Assembly: GCF_023502205.1 (NCBI RefSeq)
Contig: NZ_JAMFLG010000020.1
Location: forward strand, 1 to 64,000
From: Aquiflexum sp. TKW24L
Lineage (GTDB): Bacteria; Bacteroidota; Bacteroidia; Cytophagales; Cyclobacteriaceae
Direction of reading: 5' to 3'
DNA length: 64,000 nucleotides
The position numbers and the translations under genes are program-made. The notes beneath the pieces were generated by a model. The model ran no database searches. It saw nothing but the letters and a program-made list of their open reading frames with translations, and was not told the DNA's origin. How positions within the stretch are numbered: position 1 is the first letter of the stretch; each line of letters starts with the position of its first letter. Below are positions 35,652 to 45,700 of this stretch, piece after piece.

Positions 35652-36437
35652 ATGCGTTCCATTTTCGCCATTCTCCTCTTAGTAATCTTTGTTTCATGCT
35701 TTGGAAGCTTCTCAGAAGGTGAAAGGTATTTTCATCAAGCAGATTATGAAAGTGCCATTTCAGAGTTCTCAAAAACCCTTTTTCTTAATGTCACAGACGT
35801 CAAATCCCTGCACCTTAGGGCTAGGTCTTACGAGGAATTAGAGGAATTTGACAAAGCCGTGGAGGATTACAAAACCATTATCCATTATGACCCGACCTAT
35901 GCACAGGCCTATGCAGGCATCGGTAAATTATTTTGGAAAAGGGAAGACTATAAAAACGCCCAAAAATACCTGCTCCTTGCAGCCAAAGAAGATGGAAAGG
36001 ATTATGAGATTCTGTTTTTACTGGGAAGGGCCATGCTGATGAATGAAGAATACAGGAGTGCTGATGAATTTTTACAGCTTGCCAAAGAATTGAATCCCAA
36101 AGATTCGCGCGTTTATTTCTATCAGGGAATGGCGAGGTCTCAGATTGGTGATATTTTAGGTGCAGCAGGATCATTCACTATGTGCCTGAGACATGATCCT
36201 GAAAATACTACAGCCAAATATAACCGTGGTTTGATCCTTTTACTGTTGGGCAATTCCGATTGGGCATTGGAGGATTTTGAGGATGTGCTGAAAGCCAACC
36301 CAAACCATATCGAAGCAATGGCGAGAAGGGGAAATGCCAAACTGGATATCAATGACCCAACCGGCTGCAAAGACATCAGAGAAGCCGCAAAAAAAGGAAG
36401 CGTTTATGCGCAGATGAATCTGGGGAGGTGTGAGTGA
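35652..36437 (+). CDS. TPR-repeat lipoprotein
   Basis: This protein has 261 residues. A lipoprotein signal (Cys16 in the FVSC lipobox) is followed by about six tetratricopeptide repeats covering nearly the whole chain, for example YESAISEFSKTLFLNVTDV, FDKAVEDYKTIIHYDPTYAQ and SDWALEDFEDVLKANPNH. TPR proteins are scaffolds. No enzymatic part is present. The ATG at 35652 was preferred to a TTG ten codons upstream. Confidence 0.85.
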   Translation: MRSIFAILLLVIFVSCFGSFSEGERYFHQADYESAISEFSKTLFLNVTDVKSLHLRARSYEELEEFDKAVEDYKTIIHYDPTYAQAYAGIGKLFWKREDYKNAQKYLLLAAKEDGKDYEILFLLGRAMLMNEEYRSADEFLQLAKELNPKDSRVYFYQGMARSQIGDILGAAGSFTMCLRHDPENTTAKYNRGLILLLLGNSDWALEDFEDVLKANPNHIEAMARRGNAKLDINDPTGCKDIREAAKKGSVYAQMNLGRCE

Positions 36438-36735
36438 GTGTTGGTTAATTGGTTATTTGGTGAATTGGTTAATCGATGAGAACCTTTGAGGTCTCTTTTT
36501 GACCTCGAAGGTTTTCGGTTAATAGTTGAACACCGCTCCATGAGCGAAGTCGAAGGGCTCGCATCTTGATACTTGATAATCAATACTCAATACTGTATTA
36601 AAATTTTTCACTCGTCCCTCCTTCGAAATGACATGGAAAACCTTTTCCTTCAGAATAGCCTAGTACTTTAATTAAGCATAACTGCCAACTGCGACTGAAA
36701 ACTGCTACTCCTATTTCTCTCGCCTCTCGTCTCTC
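36438..36735. repeat. Repeat-module spacer
   Basis: Module I (GGTTAATTGGTTATTTGG, about 36443-36460) is followed by module II (ACTGCCAACTGCGACTGAAA, about 36681-36700) and a C/T-rich module III-like stretch (TTCTCTCGCCTCTCGTCTCT) just before the ATP-grasp gene's end. Between them lies GAAGTCGAAGGGCTCGC, another common dispersed motif. Confidence 0.65.
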
Positions 36736-37614
36736 TCAAACCCCAAACCTCTCTCTAATCGCATTTTTATAATTTTCTCTACCCTCTTTGGAAGTAAATA
36801 GAAAAAGATAAGGTTCGATGAGTTCCAATTCCATGAGATAAAAAACGCCTTTGATCCAAACCCCATCCACCCTAGCATACAAGGTATCGGATGCAAAATC
36901 ATCGATGATTTTTTGGATATAAACCAACTCGATCAAAGTCGGGTCGATAGGATGGATCTGCCCACCAAAGAAATGTTGCACCCGAAATTCTCCCAATTTG
37001 GCACTTTTCAATACTGCATGGGAAAATTTCTCATTGAAAAAAAGGTAAGAAACCTCCCCTATTTCAGCCACTTCCTTGACAAATGGTTGGAGCATAAAAT
37101 CCTCGGAAGCGAGCAGGTTTTGAATTTGTCCCTGTTGTTCCCGCCAATTATTTCTTTGGATTTTCAAGGTGTTTTTCGCACCACCGCTGACGGTAGGTTT
37201 GATTACGATCTGGTCTGTATCAAATTTCTTGAAGCAAGCCTCAATGTCAGGGAATTGACCTTTATCATTAAAAATCGTCGGCACGATGGAAAATCCACAA
37301 TCTTCTATCTCTTGTAAATATCGCTTGTCAGAATTTCGAATGATCAGATCGATGTCATTGACCACCGGAATTCCCAAAGTTTTGATCTTTTGGCACCAAG
37401 CCAAAAACTCAGGATAGCGGTCGAAATAATCCCATGGGGATTTCATCAACAAATGTGAATAAGAACTCCAATCGACAGATGTATCTGACCAAATCTCAAA
37501 TCTGAAAACCACACCTAACTCGGAAAGAATTGCTTCGAGCATTTTGTCCTCATCCGGGACATCTTCTATGGCATAGGAACCTTTCGCCTCATAGGTGATA
37601 ACTGCAATTCTCAT
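36736..37614 (-). CDS. ATP-grasp domain protein
   Basis: This 292-residue protein resembles the ATP-grasp group of small-molecule ligases (DcsG/RimK-like). SHLLMKSPWDYFDRYPEF and NDIDLIIRNSDKRYLQEIE belong to the pre-ATP-grasp part. QIVIKPTVSGGAKNTLKI (ATP-binding Lys and glycine loop), FMLQPFVKEVAEIGEVSYLF and a late YARVDGVWIKGVFYLMELEL (metal-binding acidic residues) follow. Such enzymes join a carboxylate to an amine using ATP. Neither substrate is indicated by neighbours. A possible -7 box (TAAGTTTG, minus strand) lies at 37673-37680. Confidence 0.8.
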   Translation of the reverse strand: MRIAVITYEAKGSYAIEDVPDEDKMLEAILSELGVVFRFEIWSDTSVDWSSYSHLLMKSPWDYFDRYPEFLAWCQKIKTLGIPVVNDIDLIIRNSDKRYLQEIEDCGFSIVPTIFNDKGQFPDIEACFKKFDTDQIVIKPTVSGGAKNTLKIQRNNWREQQGQIQNLLASEDFMLQPFVKEVAEIGEVSYLFFNEKFSHAVLKSAKLGEFRVQHFFGGQIHPIDPTLIELVYIQKIIDDFASDTLYARVDGVWIKGVFYLMELELIEPYLFLFTSKEGRENYKNAIRERFGV

Positions 37615-37721
37615 GATTTTGGGTAATTTTTTTCGATCGCAATTATATGTTAATTTTTGCAGAATATTAGTTCAAACTTATATTTCCATGCATTTAATCA
37701 TATTTTTGGGTTTCGAATTTT

Positions 37722-38468
37722 ATGAACAGAGAAAAACTTGTCATCATCCCCACCTTCAATGAACTGGAAAACATCCGTGACATCAGTTTGACGGTTATGG
37801 CATTGGATGGGGAATTTGAATTGCTCATCATCGACGACAACTCTCCTGATGGAACAGCATTGGAAGTCAAAAAACTACAGAAATTATATCCTGAACGAAT
37901 TCACATTATCCAAAGAAAAGGTAAACTAGGATTGGGAACAGCATACATCGAAGGTTTCCAATATGCTTTGAGAAACGGATATCAATTTATTTTTGAGATG
38001 GATGCTGACTTTTCGCATAATCCAACAGACCTGATCAAATTACACAAAACTTGTGCAGAAGATGGTTTTGACATGGCCATCGGTTCGCGCTACATTACCG
38101 GAGTCAATGTTGTCAATTGGCCGATGGGAAGGGTTTTGATGTCCTTTTTTGCGAGCAAATATGTGCAATTTATCACCGGTATGCCCATCAAAGATGCGAC
38201 CGCGGGGTTCAAATGCTACACGAGGAAAGTTTTGGAAAGCATCAGATTGGATAGGATCAAATTCATCGGTTATGCTTTTCAGATTGAGATGAAGTTCACT
38301 ACCTGGAAACTTGGATTCAAGATCAAAGAGGTTCCTATTATATTTACCGACCGCACAAAAGGAACTTCCAAAATGAATACCCACATATTCAAAGAGGCTG
38401 TTTGGGGAGTCATTTACATGAAATTTTTAAGCTTTTTCAAATCATACAAAATCAATCAAAGCGTATAG
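37722..38468 (+). CDS. Polyprenol-phosphate mannosyltransferase-like GT2
   Basis: This 248-residue soluble GT2 glycosyltransferase has VIIPTFNELENIRDISLTVM, the DDNSPDG motif, EMDADFSHNP (DXD-type metal site) and DATAGFKCYTRKVL. It lacks C-terminal membrane helices, as in the single-domain Dpm1/polyprenol-phosphate mannose synthase group. It likely transfers mannose or another hexose to undecaprenyl or related phosphate. The box TATTTTTG at 37701-37708 could be its promoter. The 3' end overlaps the convergent permease gene by 17 bases. Confidence 0.85.
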   Translation: MNREKLVIIPTFNELENIRDISLTVMALDGEFELLIIDDNSPDGTALEVKKLQKLYPERIHIIQRKGKLGLGTAYIEGFQYALRNGYQFIFEMDADFSHNPTDLIKLHKTCAEDGFDMAIGSRYITGVNVVNWPMGRVLMSFFASKYVQFITGMPIKDATAGFKCYTRKVLESIRLDRIKFIGYAFQIEMKFTTWKLGFKIKEVPIIFTDRTKGTSKMNTHIFKEAVWGVIYMKFLSFFKSYKINQSV

Positions 38469-39669
38469 CTTTTATCGGTTGAATATTACTGATCAGCATT
38501 GCGGGAATAAATAAAACGAGTGTGGTCACCAAAAGCACGGCCGCATTAAGAATAAAAAATACAGGCCAATTCCACGATATCGGCACAAAATCCATGTAGT
38601 AACTTGCAGGATCAAGAGAAACGATATTGAATTTATCCTGCAAAAAACCAAACCCAAAAGCAATACTGTTTCCGATCAGCAGTCCACGGCCGATAATCCT
38701 GACACCATTCCATACAAATATCTTCCTGATCTGTTTGTTGGTAGAACCTAGCGCTTTCAATATTCCGATCATCTGAGTCCTTTCCATGATGAGGATAAAT
38801 AAGATGGAAACCATGTTGAAAGCCGCTACAAAAAGAATCAATCCTAAAAAAATGTACACATTGTTATTGAGCAATATCAGCCAATCAAAAATCTCAATGT
38901 ATTTATCCGTCATCTTGATCAGCTTGAGGTCAAAATCAAGAGTATTATAAATAGGCTCAGCCATTTCATCCAATTTTTTGTTGTCATGGACAAAAATTTC
39001 AAAACCTCCGACTTGGTCGCTTGACCAACCATTTAGATTTCGGATGGTCTGAATATCTCCGATGATGATCTTGTCATCGAAATTTTCCAGGAATGTCTCA
39101 TAAAGTCCGACAATTTCAAATCGTCTGAACCTTGGCGGTTCCTGCACAAAGTACATGGTAATCCTCTCTCCAACTTCCAGCATCAGCTTGTCAGCAATCT
39201 TGCGGCTTACCAGGATTTCATTGGTGGCACCAGAATCCGAAAACTGGATAAACCTGCCCTTGATGATTGAATTTTTGAAACTCAACGAATCAAAATCGGG
39301 CCCTACCCCTTTCATCAAAACGCCTTCAACCTCCTCATCACCCTTCAATAGTCCGGGCTTGTGGGCATATACCTGCACATGGCTGATCAGCTTATTTTGA
39401 GGGAAGTTTTTATAGAAATCTGAGGATATGGAAGTTGGACTTTCTTCGAATGCATTACTGGAGACAAACTTTTGAACCTGATAATGTCCCGTAAAGGAAA
39501 AAACCTTCTCAGAAATTTTGTCTTGAAAACCTCCCAAAATCATGAATGAAATCAGAGAAACTGCAATTCCAATTGCCACCGAAGCAACAGCGATGCGATG
39601 GATTGTTCCGGTAAAACCGCCTGTCCTCTTAAAACTGATTCTTTTGGCAATGAAATAGGAAAGGTTCAA
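38452..39669 (-). CDS. LolC/LolE-like ABC transporter permease (FtsX family)
   Basis: This protein has 405 residues. One transmembrane helix near 25-47 is followed by a large periplasmic MacB-type domain (about 50-260) and three helices near the C-terminus, the standard LolC/E layout. The motif MERTQMIGILKALGSTNKQIRKIFVW is the conserved coupling segment. In this phylum such proteins carry out lipoprotein sorting to the outer membrane. The ATPase partner LolD is not in the window. It ends 17 bases inside the 3' end of the GT2 gene. Confidence 0.85.
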   Translation of the reverse strand: MNLSYFIAKRISFKRTGGFTGTIHRIAVASVAIGIAVSLISFMILGGFQDKISEKVFSFTGHYQVQKFVSSNAFEESPTSISSDFYKNFPQNKLISHVQVYAHKPGLLKGDEEVEGVLMKGVGPDFDSLSFKNSIIKGRFIQFSDSGATNEILVSRKIADKLMLEVGERITMYFVQEPPRFRRFEIVGLYETFLENFDDKIIIGDIQTIRNLNGWSSDQVGGFEIFVHDNKKLDEMAEPIYNTLDFDLKLIKMTDKYIEIFDWLILLNNNVYIFLGLILFVAAFNMVSILFILIMERTQMIGILKALGSTNKQIRKIFVWNGVRIIGRGLLIGNSIAFGFGFLQDKFNIVSLDPASYYMDFVPISWNWPVFFILNAAVLLVTTLVLFIPAMLISNIQPIKAIRFD

Positions 39670-39710
39670 TGATTTTGTTTATTTGGTTGAAATTCTAGCG
39701 CAAAGTAACC

Positions 39711-40910
39711 ATGAAGCCATTCAAAATAATCATACTTGCCACATTTTTCCTTCAGAGCTTGGCATTTTGCAAAACAAAAGCCCAGCCTGACCCAATCATA
39801 GAGATCTTCTCCCAAAATCCAATCTTGCCCGCAGCAGATCAGCCGGAGGTTTACCTTCCTCTTTTGAAAGGAAAAAAAGTTGGCTTGGTAGTCAATCAGA
39901 CTTCGATTTTGACCTCCAAAAACAACATCCACCTTGTTGATTTTCTGATGGCTGAGGGGATTACTGTTGTTAAGGTTTTTGTGCCGGAGCACGGATTTCG
40001 GGGAGATGCGGATGCAGGCGAAGTGGTCAATTCTGAGGTTGACAAGCGCACGGGATTACCGATTGTGTCTCTTTATGGAAACAATAAAAAACCTACTGCC
40101 GAAACCCTGAAGGATATTGATGTCATTGTCTATGACTTGCAAGATGTCGGCATCAGGTTTTATACCTTCATCAGCACCATGCATTATGTGATGGAAAGTT
40201 GTGCTGAAAACAAAAAGCCCCTATTGATTTTTGACCGGCCCAATCCAAATGGAAACTATATCGATGGTCCTGTTCTCAAAAAAGGGTATGAAAGTTTTGT
40301 AGGCATGCATCCCATACCTGTAGTCCATGGACTTACTGTAGGAGAATTGGCTCAAATGATCAACGGCGAAGGTTGGCTCAAAGGAGCTGCAAAATGCGAT
40401 ATCCAAGTCCTTCCGGTCAAAAACTGGAACCACAACATGGCTTACGGCCTGCCTGTCAAACCATCCCCCAATCTTCCAAATGATACTGCCATCCGACTTT
40501 ATCCTACGCTTTGTTATTTTGAAGGTACAGATGTGTCTTTGGGAAGGGGCACCTATTTCCCATTTCAGGTTTATGGCTATCCCGATCCCAAGTACGGGGA
40601 CTTTACCTTCACTCCGGTAAGTATCGATGGCATGTCCAAAACTCCTCCACAGCAAGATAAAAAATGCTATGGGCGGGATCTGAGAAATGAACCCTTGACC
40701 CACCAGTTTACTTTGAAATACCTGTTGGAGGCTTATGAAATTTCAGGAAAGAAGGAAAAGTTTTTCAATAACTTTTTTGACAAATTAGCCGGAAGTGATC
40801 AACTGCGAAAAGATATTTTGGCGGGAAAAAGCGAGGCTGAAATCAAAGCATCTTGGCAAGAAGACCTAGAGGCTTTCAAAAGTTCACGTAAAAAATACCT
40901 GATTTACTGA
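39711..40910 (+). CDS. DUF1343 exo-beta-N-acetylmuramidase (NamZ)-like protein
   Basis: This 399-residue exported protein has a signal peptide (possible lipobox LAFC) and a DUF1343 domain. Family motifs are KVGLVVNQTSIL, VKVFVPEHGFRGDADAGE, LPIVSLYGNNKKPT, YDLQDVGIRFYTFISTMHYV and IFDRPNPNGNYIDG. A DUF1343 protein from Tannerella (NamZ) releases terminal N-acetylmuramic acid from peptidoglycan fragments. The same role is likely. It is divergent from the LolE-like gene, only 41 bases away. Confidence 0.85.
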   Translation: MKPFKIIILATFFLQSLAFCKTKAQPDPIIEIFSQNPILPAADQPEVYLPLLKGKKVGLVVNQTSILTSKNNIHLVDFLMAEGITVVKVFVPEHGFRGDADAGEVVNSEVDKRTGLPIVSLYGNNKKPTAETLKDIDVIVYDLQDVGIRFYTFISTMHYVMESCAENKKPLLIFDRPNPNGNYIDGPVLKKGYESFVGMHPIPVVHGLTVGELAQMINGEGWLKGAAKCDIQVLPVKNWNHNMAYGLPVKPSPNLPNDTAIRLYPTLCYFEGTDVSLGRGTYFPFQVYGYPDPKYGDFTFTPVSIDGMSKTPPQQDKKCYGRDLRNEPLTHQFTLKYLLEAYEISGKKEKFFNNFFDKLAGSDQLRKDILAGKSEAEIKASWQEDLEAFKSSRKKYLIY

Positions 40911-41005
40911 AATCAAAATTGGATTTAAATTATTGAAATTTTAAAATTTCCGGTTTATTCTTTAAATTTATGAGATTTATTTAGAATCTATAAACCTGTT
41001 TGGCT

Positions 41006-41533
41006 ATGATTAAGAACTTTAAATTCGCCTTTTTTGTGGTAATTATTGCCGCATTTTCATTTTTGGGATCATGTATGAGCGAGGAAAAATCCCCTACATC
41101 TAACATCGTCGGAACATGGAGTTTTGACTCCTATTCTCTCCTAGAAGCCAGTATCAACGGTCAGCCGGCACTTACCTACTTGTCTTCAGTAATGGGCCTT
41201 TCACCACAAGTTGCACAAACTGTGCAGGCACTTTTCCTTTCAGGGATTATTGAGGAGGCCGAATTGGAAACCACCACATTTACGTTTAATGCCGATGGAA
41301 CTTACGTGGTCCGAATAGATGGGGTGGAAGAGGATTCTGGCACCTATAGTCTTCAAAATAACAATACTAAGTTAGCGTTGACTTCGGTCAATGGTAACCA
41401 AGATTATGATGTTACTAGCTTGACCAACAACAGACTTGTTCTTGTTTTGGATGAGTCTGAGTCTTATGATGTCAACACAGATGGAAAGAATGAGGAAGTC
41501 GAATTTGCCATACAAGTTACTCTTGTCAAATAA
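41006..41533 (+). CDS. Lipocalin-like lipoprotein
   Basis: This 175-residue protein has a lipoprotein signal (Cys23 in the LGSC lipobox). The domain begins IVGTWSFDSYSL and is dominated by strands such as TTFTFNADGTYVVRIDG and GTYSLQNNNTKLAL, which fits lipocalin-like proteins of Bacteroidota. It is probably periplasmic and ligand-binding. The ATG at 41006 was preferred to an upstream TTG six bases earlier. A clear terminator follows. Confidence 0.72.
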   Translation: MIKNFKFAFFVVIIAAFSFLGSCMSEEKSPTSNIVGTWSFDSYSLLEASINGQPALTYLSSVMGLSPQVAQTVQALFLSGIIEEAELETTTFTFNADGTYVVRIDGVEEDSGTYSLQNNNTKLALTSVNGNQDYDVTSLTNNRLVLVLDESESYDVNTDGKNEEVEFAIQVTLVK

Positions 41534-41551
41534 ATTGCCTTAAAAACAAAC

Positions 41552-41582
41552 AAGGCATGAATTCTATTCGTGCCTTTATTTT
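41552..41582 (+). terminator. Terminator after the lipocalin-like gene
   Basis: AAGGCATGAAT (41552-41562) pairs with ATTCGTGCCTT (41566-41576) with one mismatch around a TCT loop. A T-rich tail (TATTTT and a nearby GGGTTTTT) follows. Confidence 0.75.
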
Positions 41583-41602
41583 GGGTTTTTAGAATTGAGT
41601 TC

Positions 41603-41896
41603 CTATTTGGTCAACTCATAATCAATCTCTAAAAATTTTTCTACACATCTTACCCAATATTCCTCAACAAACTTTGCGTGGTCGGCGTGATTGTTATAGA
41701 ATTTATATTCTGCCTCCGAATCAAACTCCATGGAAAGCCCGTAATCAAAATCATTTTTCTTGCTGATTTGTCTGAGGGATTCAAAATTTTGAACCCCGGG
41801 AATCAATGCCAAAGCAGCAGCGGCCCAAAGAAACTCCTTTTCTTCGGATGAACTTTTTGGAAATTTGAGTTTGAAAACAACCGTATGTCTTATCAT
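41603..41896 (-). CDS. Dabb (stress-responsive A/B barrel) domain protein
   Basis: This 97-residue protein matches the Dabb domain: opening IRHTVVFKLKF, then LIPGVQNFESLRQI and YGLSMEFDSEAEYKFYNNH with the terminal HAKFVEEYW segment. Relatives are small dimeric enzymes or binding proteins of unclear function. It stands alone, convergent with the lipocalin-like gene and upstream of no other gene. Confidence 0.85.
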   Translation of the reverse strand: MIRHTVVFKLKFPKSSSEEKEFLWAAAALALIPGVQNFESLRQISKKNDFDYGLSMEFDSEAEYKFYNNHADHAKFVEEYWVRCVEKFLEIDYELTK

Positions 41897-41941
41897 AAGC
41901 GAAATTATTATATCATTTTTCTAACTCCTGCATCTCGGAAT

Positions 41942-42790
41942 CTACCTCACCTCCCAAAAATACTCCCTGTCAAAAATCCTAGAATAAATAAACTCCGGCA
42001 CCTGTTCCCGGTAAGGTAACAAGTCCCGAAAAACCTCCTGTTGGGTGGCATGCGCTTCCATCATGCTCACCAATGTGGAGAAATGGGCTGTGGTCCCAAC
42101 CGAAAAATCGGGAACCGGCAATCCTTCCCCAGTCCTGGGATAATTCCTCTGGAAACCAGGCGCGATTTTCAGGGCTATTTCGATCTGTTTGGGCGATAAA
42201 GTGACTTGATATAGCTTTTTAACTGGAAATCCCAGAGTATTTTTATCCTCAAGGAAAACTTCTTCCATCGCTTTGGAAACCATCCTATGGTCAGGATGTC
42301 CGTAAAGCCCGACTTTGCTGTCATAACTGATCACAATATCAGGTTGGTGTTTTCGGATCATTTCTCTGGCTACTATTTTGAAAGTATCCAAAGGCAAGTC
42401 CTTCAGGCCGCTGTCAGGATAATCAAACATTTCTAATTCACTAGCTCCAAGAATACCCGCTACTTTTTCCATTTCAAGAGCCCTGGCCGCACCAAGTTCC
42501 TCCTGCTTCACCAATCCACCCGTTGGCCCTGCCTCCCCTTTGGTCAAATAAACCATGACCAAGCTGTGGTTTTGTTCTCTCAGGTCAAGCAAGGTTCCGC
42601 CAACTGCGATTTCATCATCGGGATGAGCAAAAAAGACCATCACTTTTTGGGACTCACTCTCCTCCAAAAGATGTTTCCTTTGGGGAATATCCGCATTGTG
42701 AAGCATGGTTTTCCCCCACCAAATCAATCCTGCACCCATTCCGACGAAGACAAGGACTGAAATCAGAAATATAAGCACTATCCTTTTCAA
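41942..42790 (-). CDS. PIG-L/LmbE-like deacetylase
   Basis: This 282-residue protein has an N-terminal membrane anchor (about 5-26). The zinc-dependent deacetylase domain carries AHPDDE (His56, Asp58, Asp59) and a later GHPDHRM. Family members remove acetyl groups from N-acetylglucosamine derivatives. The start overlaps the stop of the large dehydrogenase-like gene by 4 bases, so it is the second gene of that two-gene operon. Its extracytoplasmic position and partner suggest action on exported sugars. Confidence 0.88.
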   Translation of the reverse strand: MKRIVLIFLISVLVFVGMGAGLIWWGKTMLHNADIPQRKHLLEESESQKVMVFFAHPDDEIAVGGTLLDLREQNHSLVMVYLTKGEAGPTGGLVKQEELGAARALEMEKVAGILGASELEMFDYPDSGLKDLPLDTFKIVAREMIRKHQPDIVISYDSKVGLYGHPDHRMVSKAMEEVFLEDKNTLGFPVKKLYQVTLSPKQIEIALKIAPGFQRNYPRTGEGLPVPDFSVGTTAHFSTLVSMMEAHATQQEVFRDLLPYREQVPEFIYSRIFDREYFWEVR

Positions 42791-45700
42791 AAATCTTCCT
42801 TCAAGGTGACGAGGTAACTCACCAAATCCCTGATTTCCCTTCGACTCAGGATTGCTTTCATATCAGGCATGCTGGAGGCTGCCATCTTTTGGGTTTTGAT
42901 ATCTTTTTTCTGGATCAATGTATCAGGATTGTTTCCCATTTTGATCAATACTGAAGAATTGGTTTCTTTTTCCAAAACCCCATTGATGGCCCTGCCATTA
43001 TTCAATTCCAACATCGCTATACCATATCCCGGAGCTATCCGCTTACTTGGATCAATGAGGGATTCCAGAATTTCCTGTCTGCTCAATTTTCTACCGATTC
43101 CATTGATGCTTGGACCAACATTTCCTCCCATATCGTCATAAGCATGGCAACGCATACACTGCCCTGTCTGGGATTGGAAAAATATACCCCGCCCTTTCAC
43201 GACATCGCCACCGTTGAGGCTGCTTTGATAGGATGCCAACTCGTCTCCTTTCCATAGCTGTTCAGCGGCTTTTTGATATCCTTGAGCTAAGGATTGGTCT
43301 TTGGATAATTCCACAGATTCTGATAGCTCAAGCAAAATATCTGTGGGTAGTTTGCCTGCTGACATTTTAACAAATAAGCCTTCGAAAATTGGCTTGGTGT
43401 TTTCTGCGGGCAATTTCCCCAAAGCCACCAATGCGGCCTGTTTTTCTTCAGTAGTTCTTTTTTCTATGATTTCATTCAAAAGTTTTACTTTCAATTCTTT
43501 GTCTAAATCCAGCTGTTCCAAAAGACTCAGACCTGCCACCCTCACTGATTTGTCCGAATCAGCAATGGCTTTTTCGATACCTGTAGCAGTATTGGCTGCA
43601 TTCATTTTGGCAAGTGCTTGAATGGAAGCTACACGTACTTCAGGGGATTTGTCAGACTGTATCAAAGCCAAAAGTTCATCGGATCCATCTGCAATCCCGA
43701 GTCTTCCGATGGCATTTACGGCTGCGATTTTCAAAGAGATTTCTTTTTCATTCAACAACTTAATCAAAGGCTCCGTGGCTGCAGTCCTTACCAAAGCACC
43801 ATCTCTAGTGACTTCTCCTCTATACCTCCCATCTACCCGATCCAAAACTGACGGCTTGGTCCAAGTACCAAGTGCCTCTGTTGCTTCCTGTCTTAGGGCC
43901 AATGGAGCCGAAGGATTGGAAATGTAGGTGATGAGGTTTTGCATGGACTTTTCAGTTCCCACACGCAGGTTGGCACTGATGGATCTTCGGATCAAAGGCT
44001 CATTGGTAAATTTGGTGGTCACCAATAAGTCCCCCAAAGCCGGAAGGGCACCTTCGATGGAAAAGTCATCATTGATTGCTCGGGCAGCTTCTGTTACAAT
44101 GTATTCATTTGGATCTTTTAGAAACTGTTGTATTCCCGGGTGACTTAACCTTCTCAAAGCCAAAACCGCACCCAATCGGATGGCGTTACTTGGTTCACCG
44201 GCAAGGGCAACCAACTGATCAGGCTGGTTTAACCTGGCCAATGCCAAGGAAGCAGCATGTCGGATGTAGGCATCTTCGTCATTGTTGTTGTCTAACAATC
44301 CGATCAAGGAAGTTGACGCAGGCGCATATTCAATTCTACCGATTGCTTCAGCTCCGAAAAATCTTGCTCGGGGATATTCGTCCACCAATAGCGCCAACAA
44401 GAACTCTCCCGCTTCTTTGTATTTGATATCGCCAATCCACTTGGCAGCCTGAGCACGGATCTCAGGGTCGCTATCTTTCAAGAATGGGATAAGGACTTTC
44501 GCATATTTTCTATCCTCCATCCTGGCTATTTGACTTGTACCTACGATGGCATGTATTCTTGCAATCTGATTTGCCTTTTGGTTCATCACCTTTTCAAAAA
44601 CCTTTGCCCCTTTTTCCCCTCTTTTTGCGAGTTCAAATTGGGCTTTTCTTCGGATTCTGTCATCTTCATAAAACAGATGACCTTCCAATTCAGCATCTGA
44701 CATGCCAGAATAATCCAAGGTAATCAGCCCTTGGGTTTCCTTTCTTGCTGCCCAATTTTGGCCTTCATTGTCATCAAGCTTCCAGATTCTTCCATAATTT
44801 TTATTGCCCCAGCCATTGATCCAATCTGCCACATACAATGACCCATCAGGTCCAAAATCAATTCCTGAAGGCAACATTCCTGTCTGTACCAACTCTGTTT
44901 TGGCCAGCTCAAACGTTGCTCCCTTAGGCTTTAGCTGAAATGCATGGATTCCTGAACGTGCAGGATTACCAACAAATTCAACAACAAAAAAATGCTTCTT
45001 CCACCTTTCGGCTAAGGCAGTTCCCGGATTATAAATCATCCCAGTAGGACCATTGACATAATTGATGATGCATGGCGTGATGTATGCTGCCTGACCTTCA
45101 TGCCTAGGCTTATACATATTTTCATCCATCCATACTTTGTAAGTATTGTTGTCAGGATCCCGGTATTTTCCAAACTGCCAGTTGATTCTCCATCCTGTAT
45201 CTGAGCCATTGACCAAATAAACCAAACGCTCACTTTCCCCTCTGTGGTCTCCGTCATTGTCTACGGAAATCAGGTTATTGTATTCATCCCAAGTAAACTC
45301 ATGGGTATTTCTCAGGCCCATGGCAAAAACTTCAAAATCACTTCCGTCAGGATTTGATCTGACGACAACACCTCTATTAGGATAATTCCACTTGACTCCG
45401 TCTTGGTCAGTTCCGTTAAATCCTATATCGCCAATAGCCCAATATATCCTGCCGTCAGGTCCTACTTTGGCTCCTGACATGCCATGCGAACCAAATCCCA
45501 CATGGACACCATAGCCATGGGAAATGGAGGTCTTCTTATCCATCAAGCCATCTCCATTGGTATCCTGCAACCTCCAAAAATCAGGTGCTACACCCAAAAA
45601 AACATCATTTTCATGGACCGTTACTGCCAATGCCAAATCTGTTTCTTCCTCATGGAAATCATAGACAATCCGCTGTGACCAATCGGCCAATCCATCTCCA

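Noticed and set aside
43618..44426. Several plus-strand frames opposite the HEAT-repeat gene
   Set aside because: They are shadows of the long minus-strand coding region with no family features.
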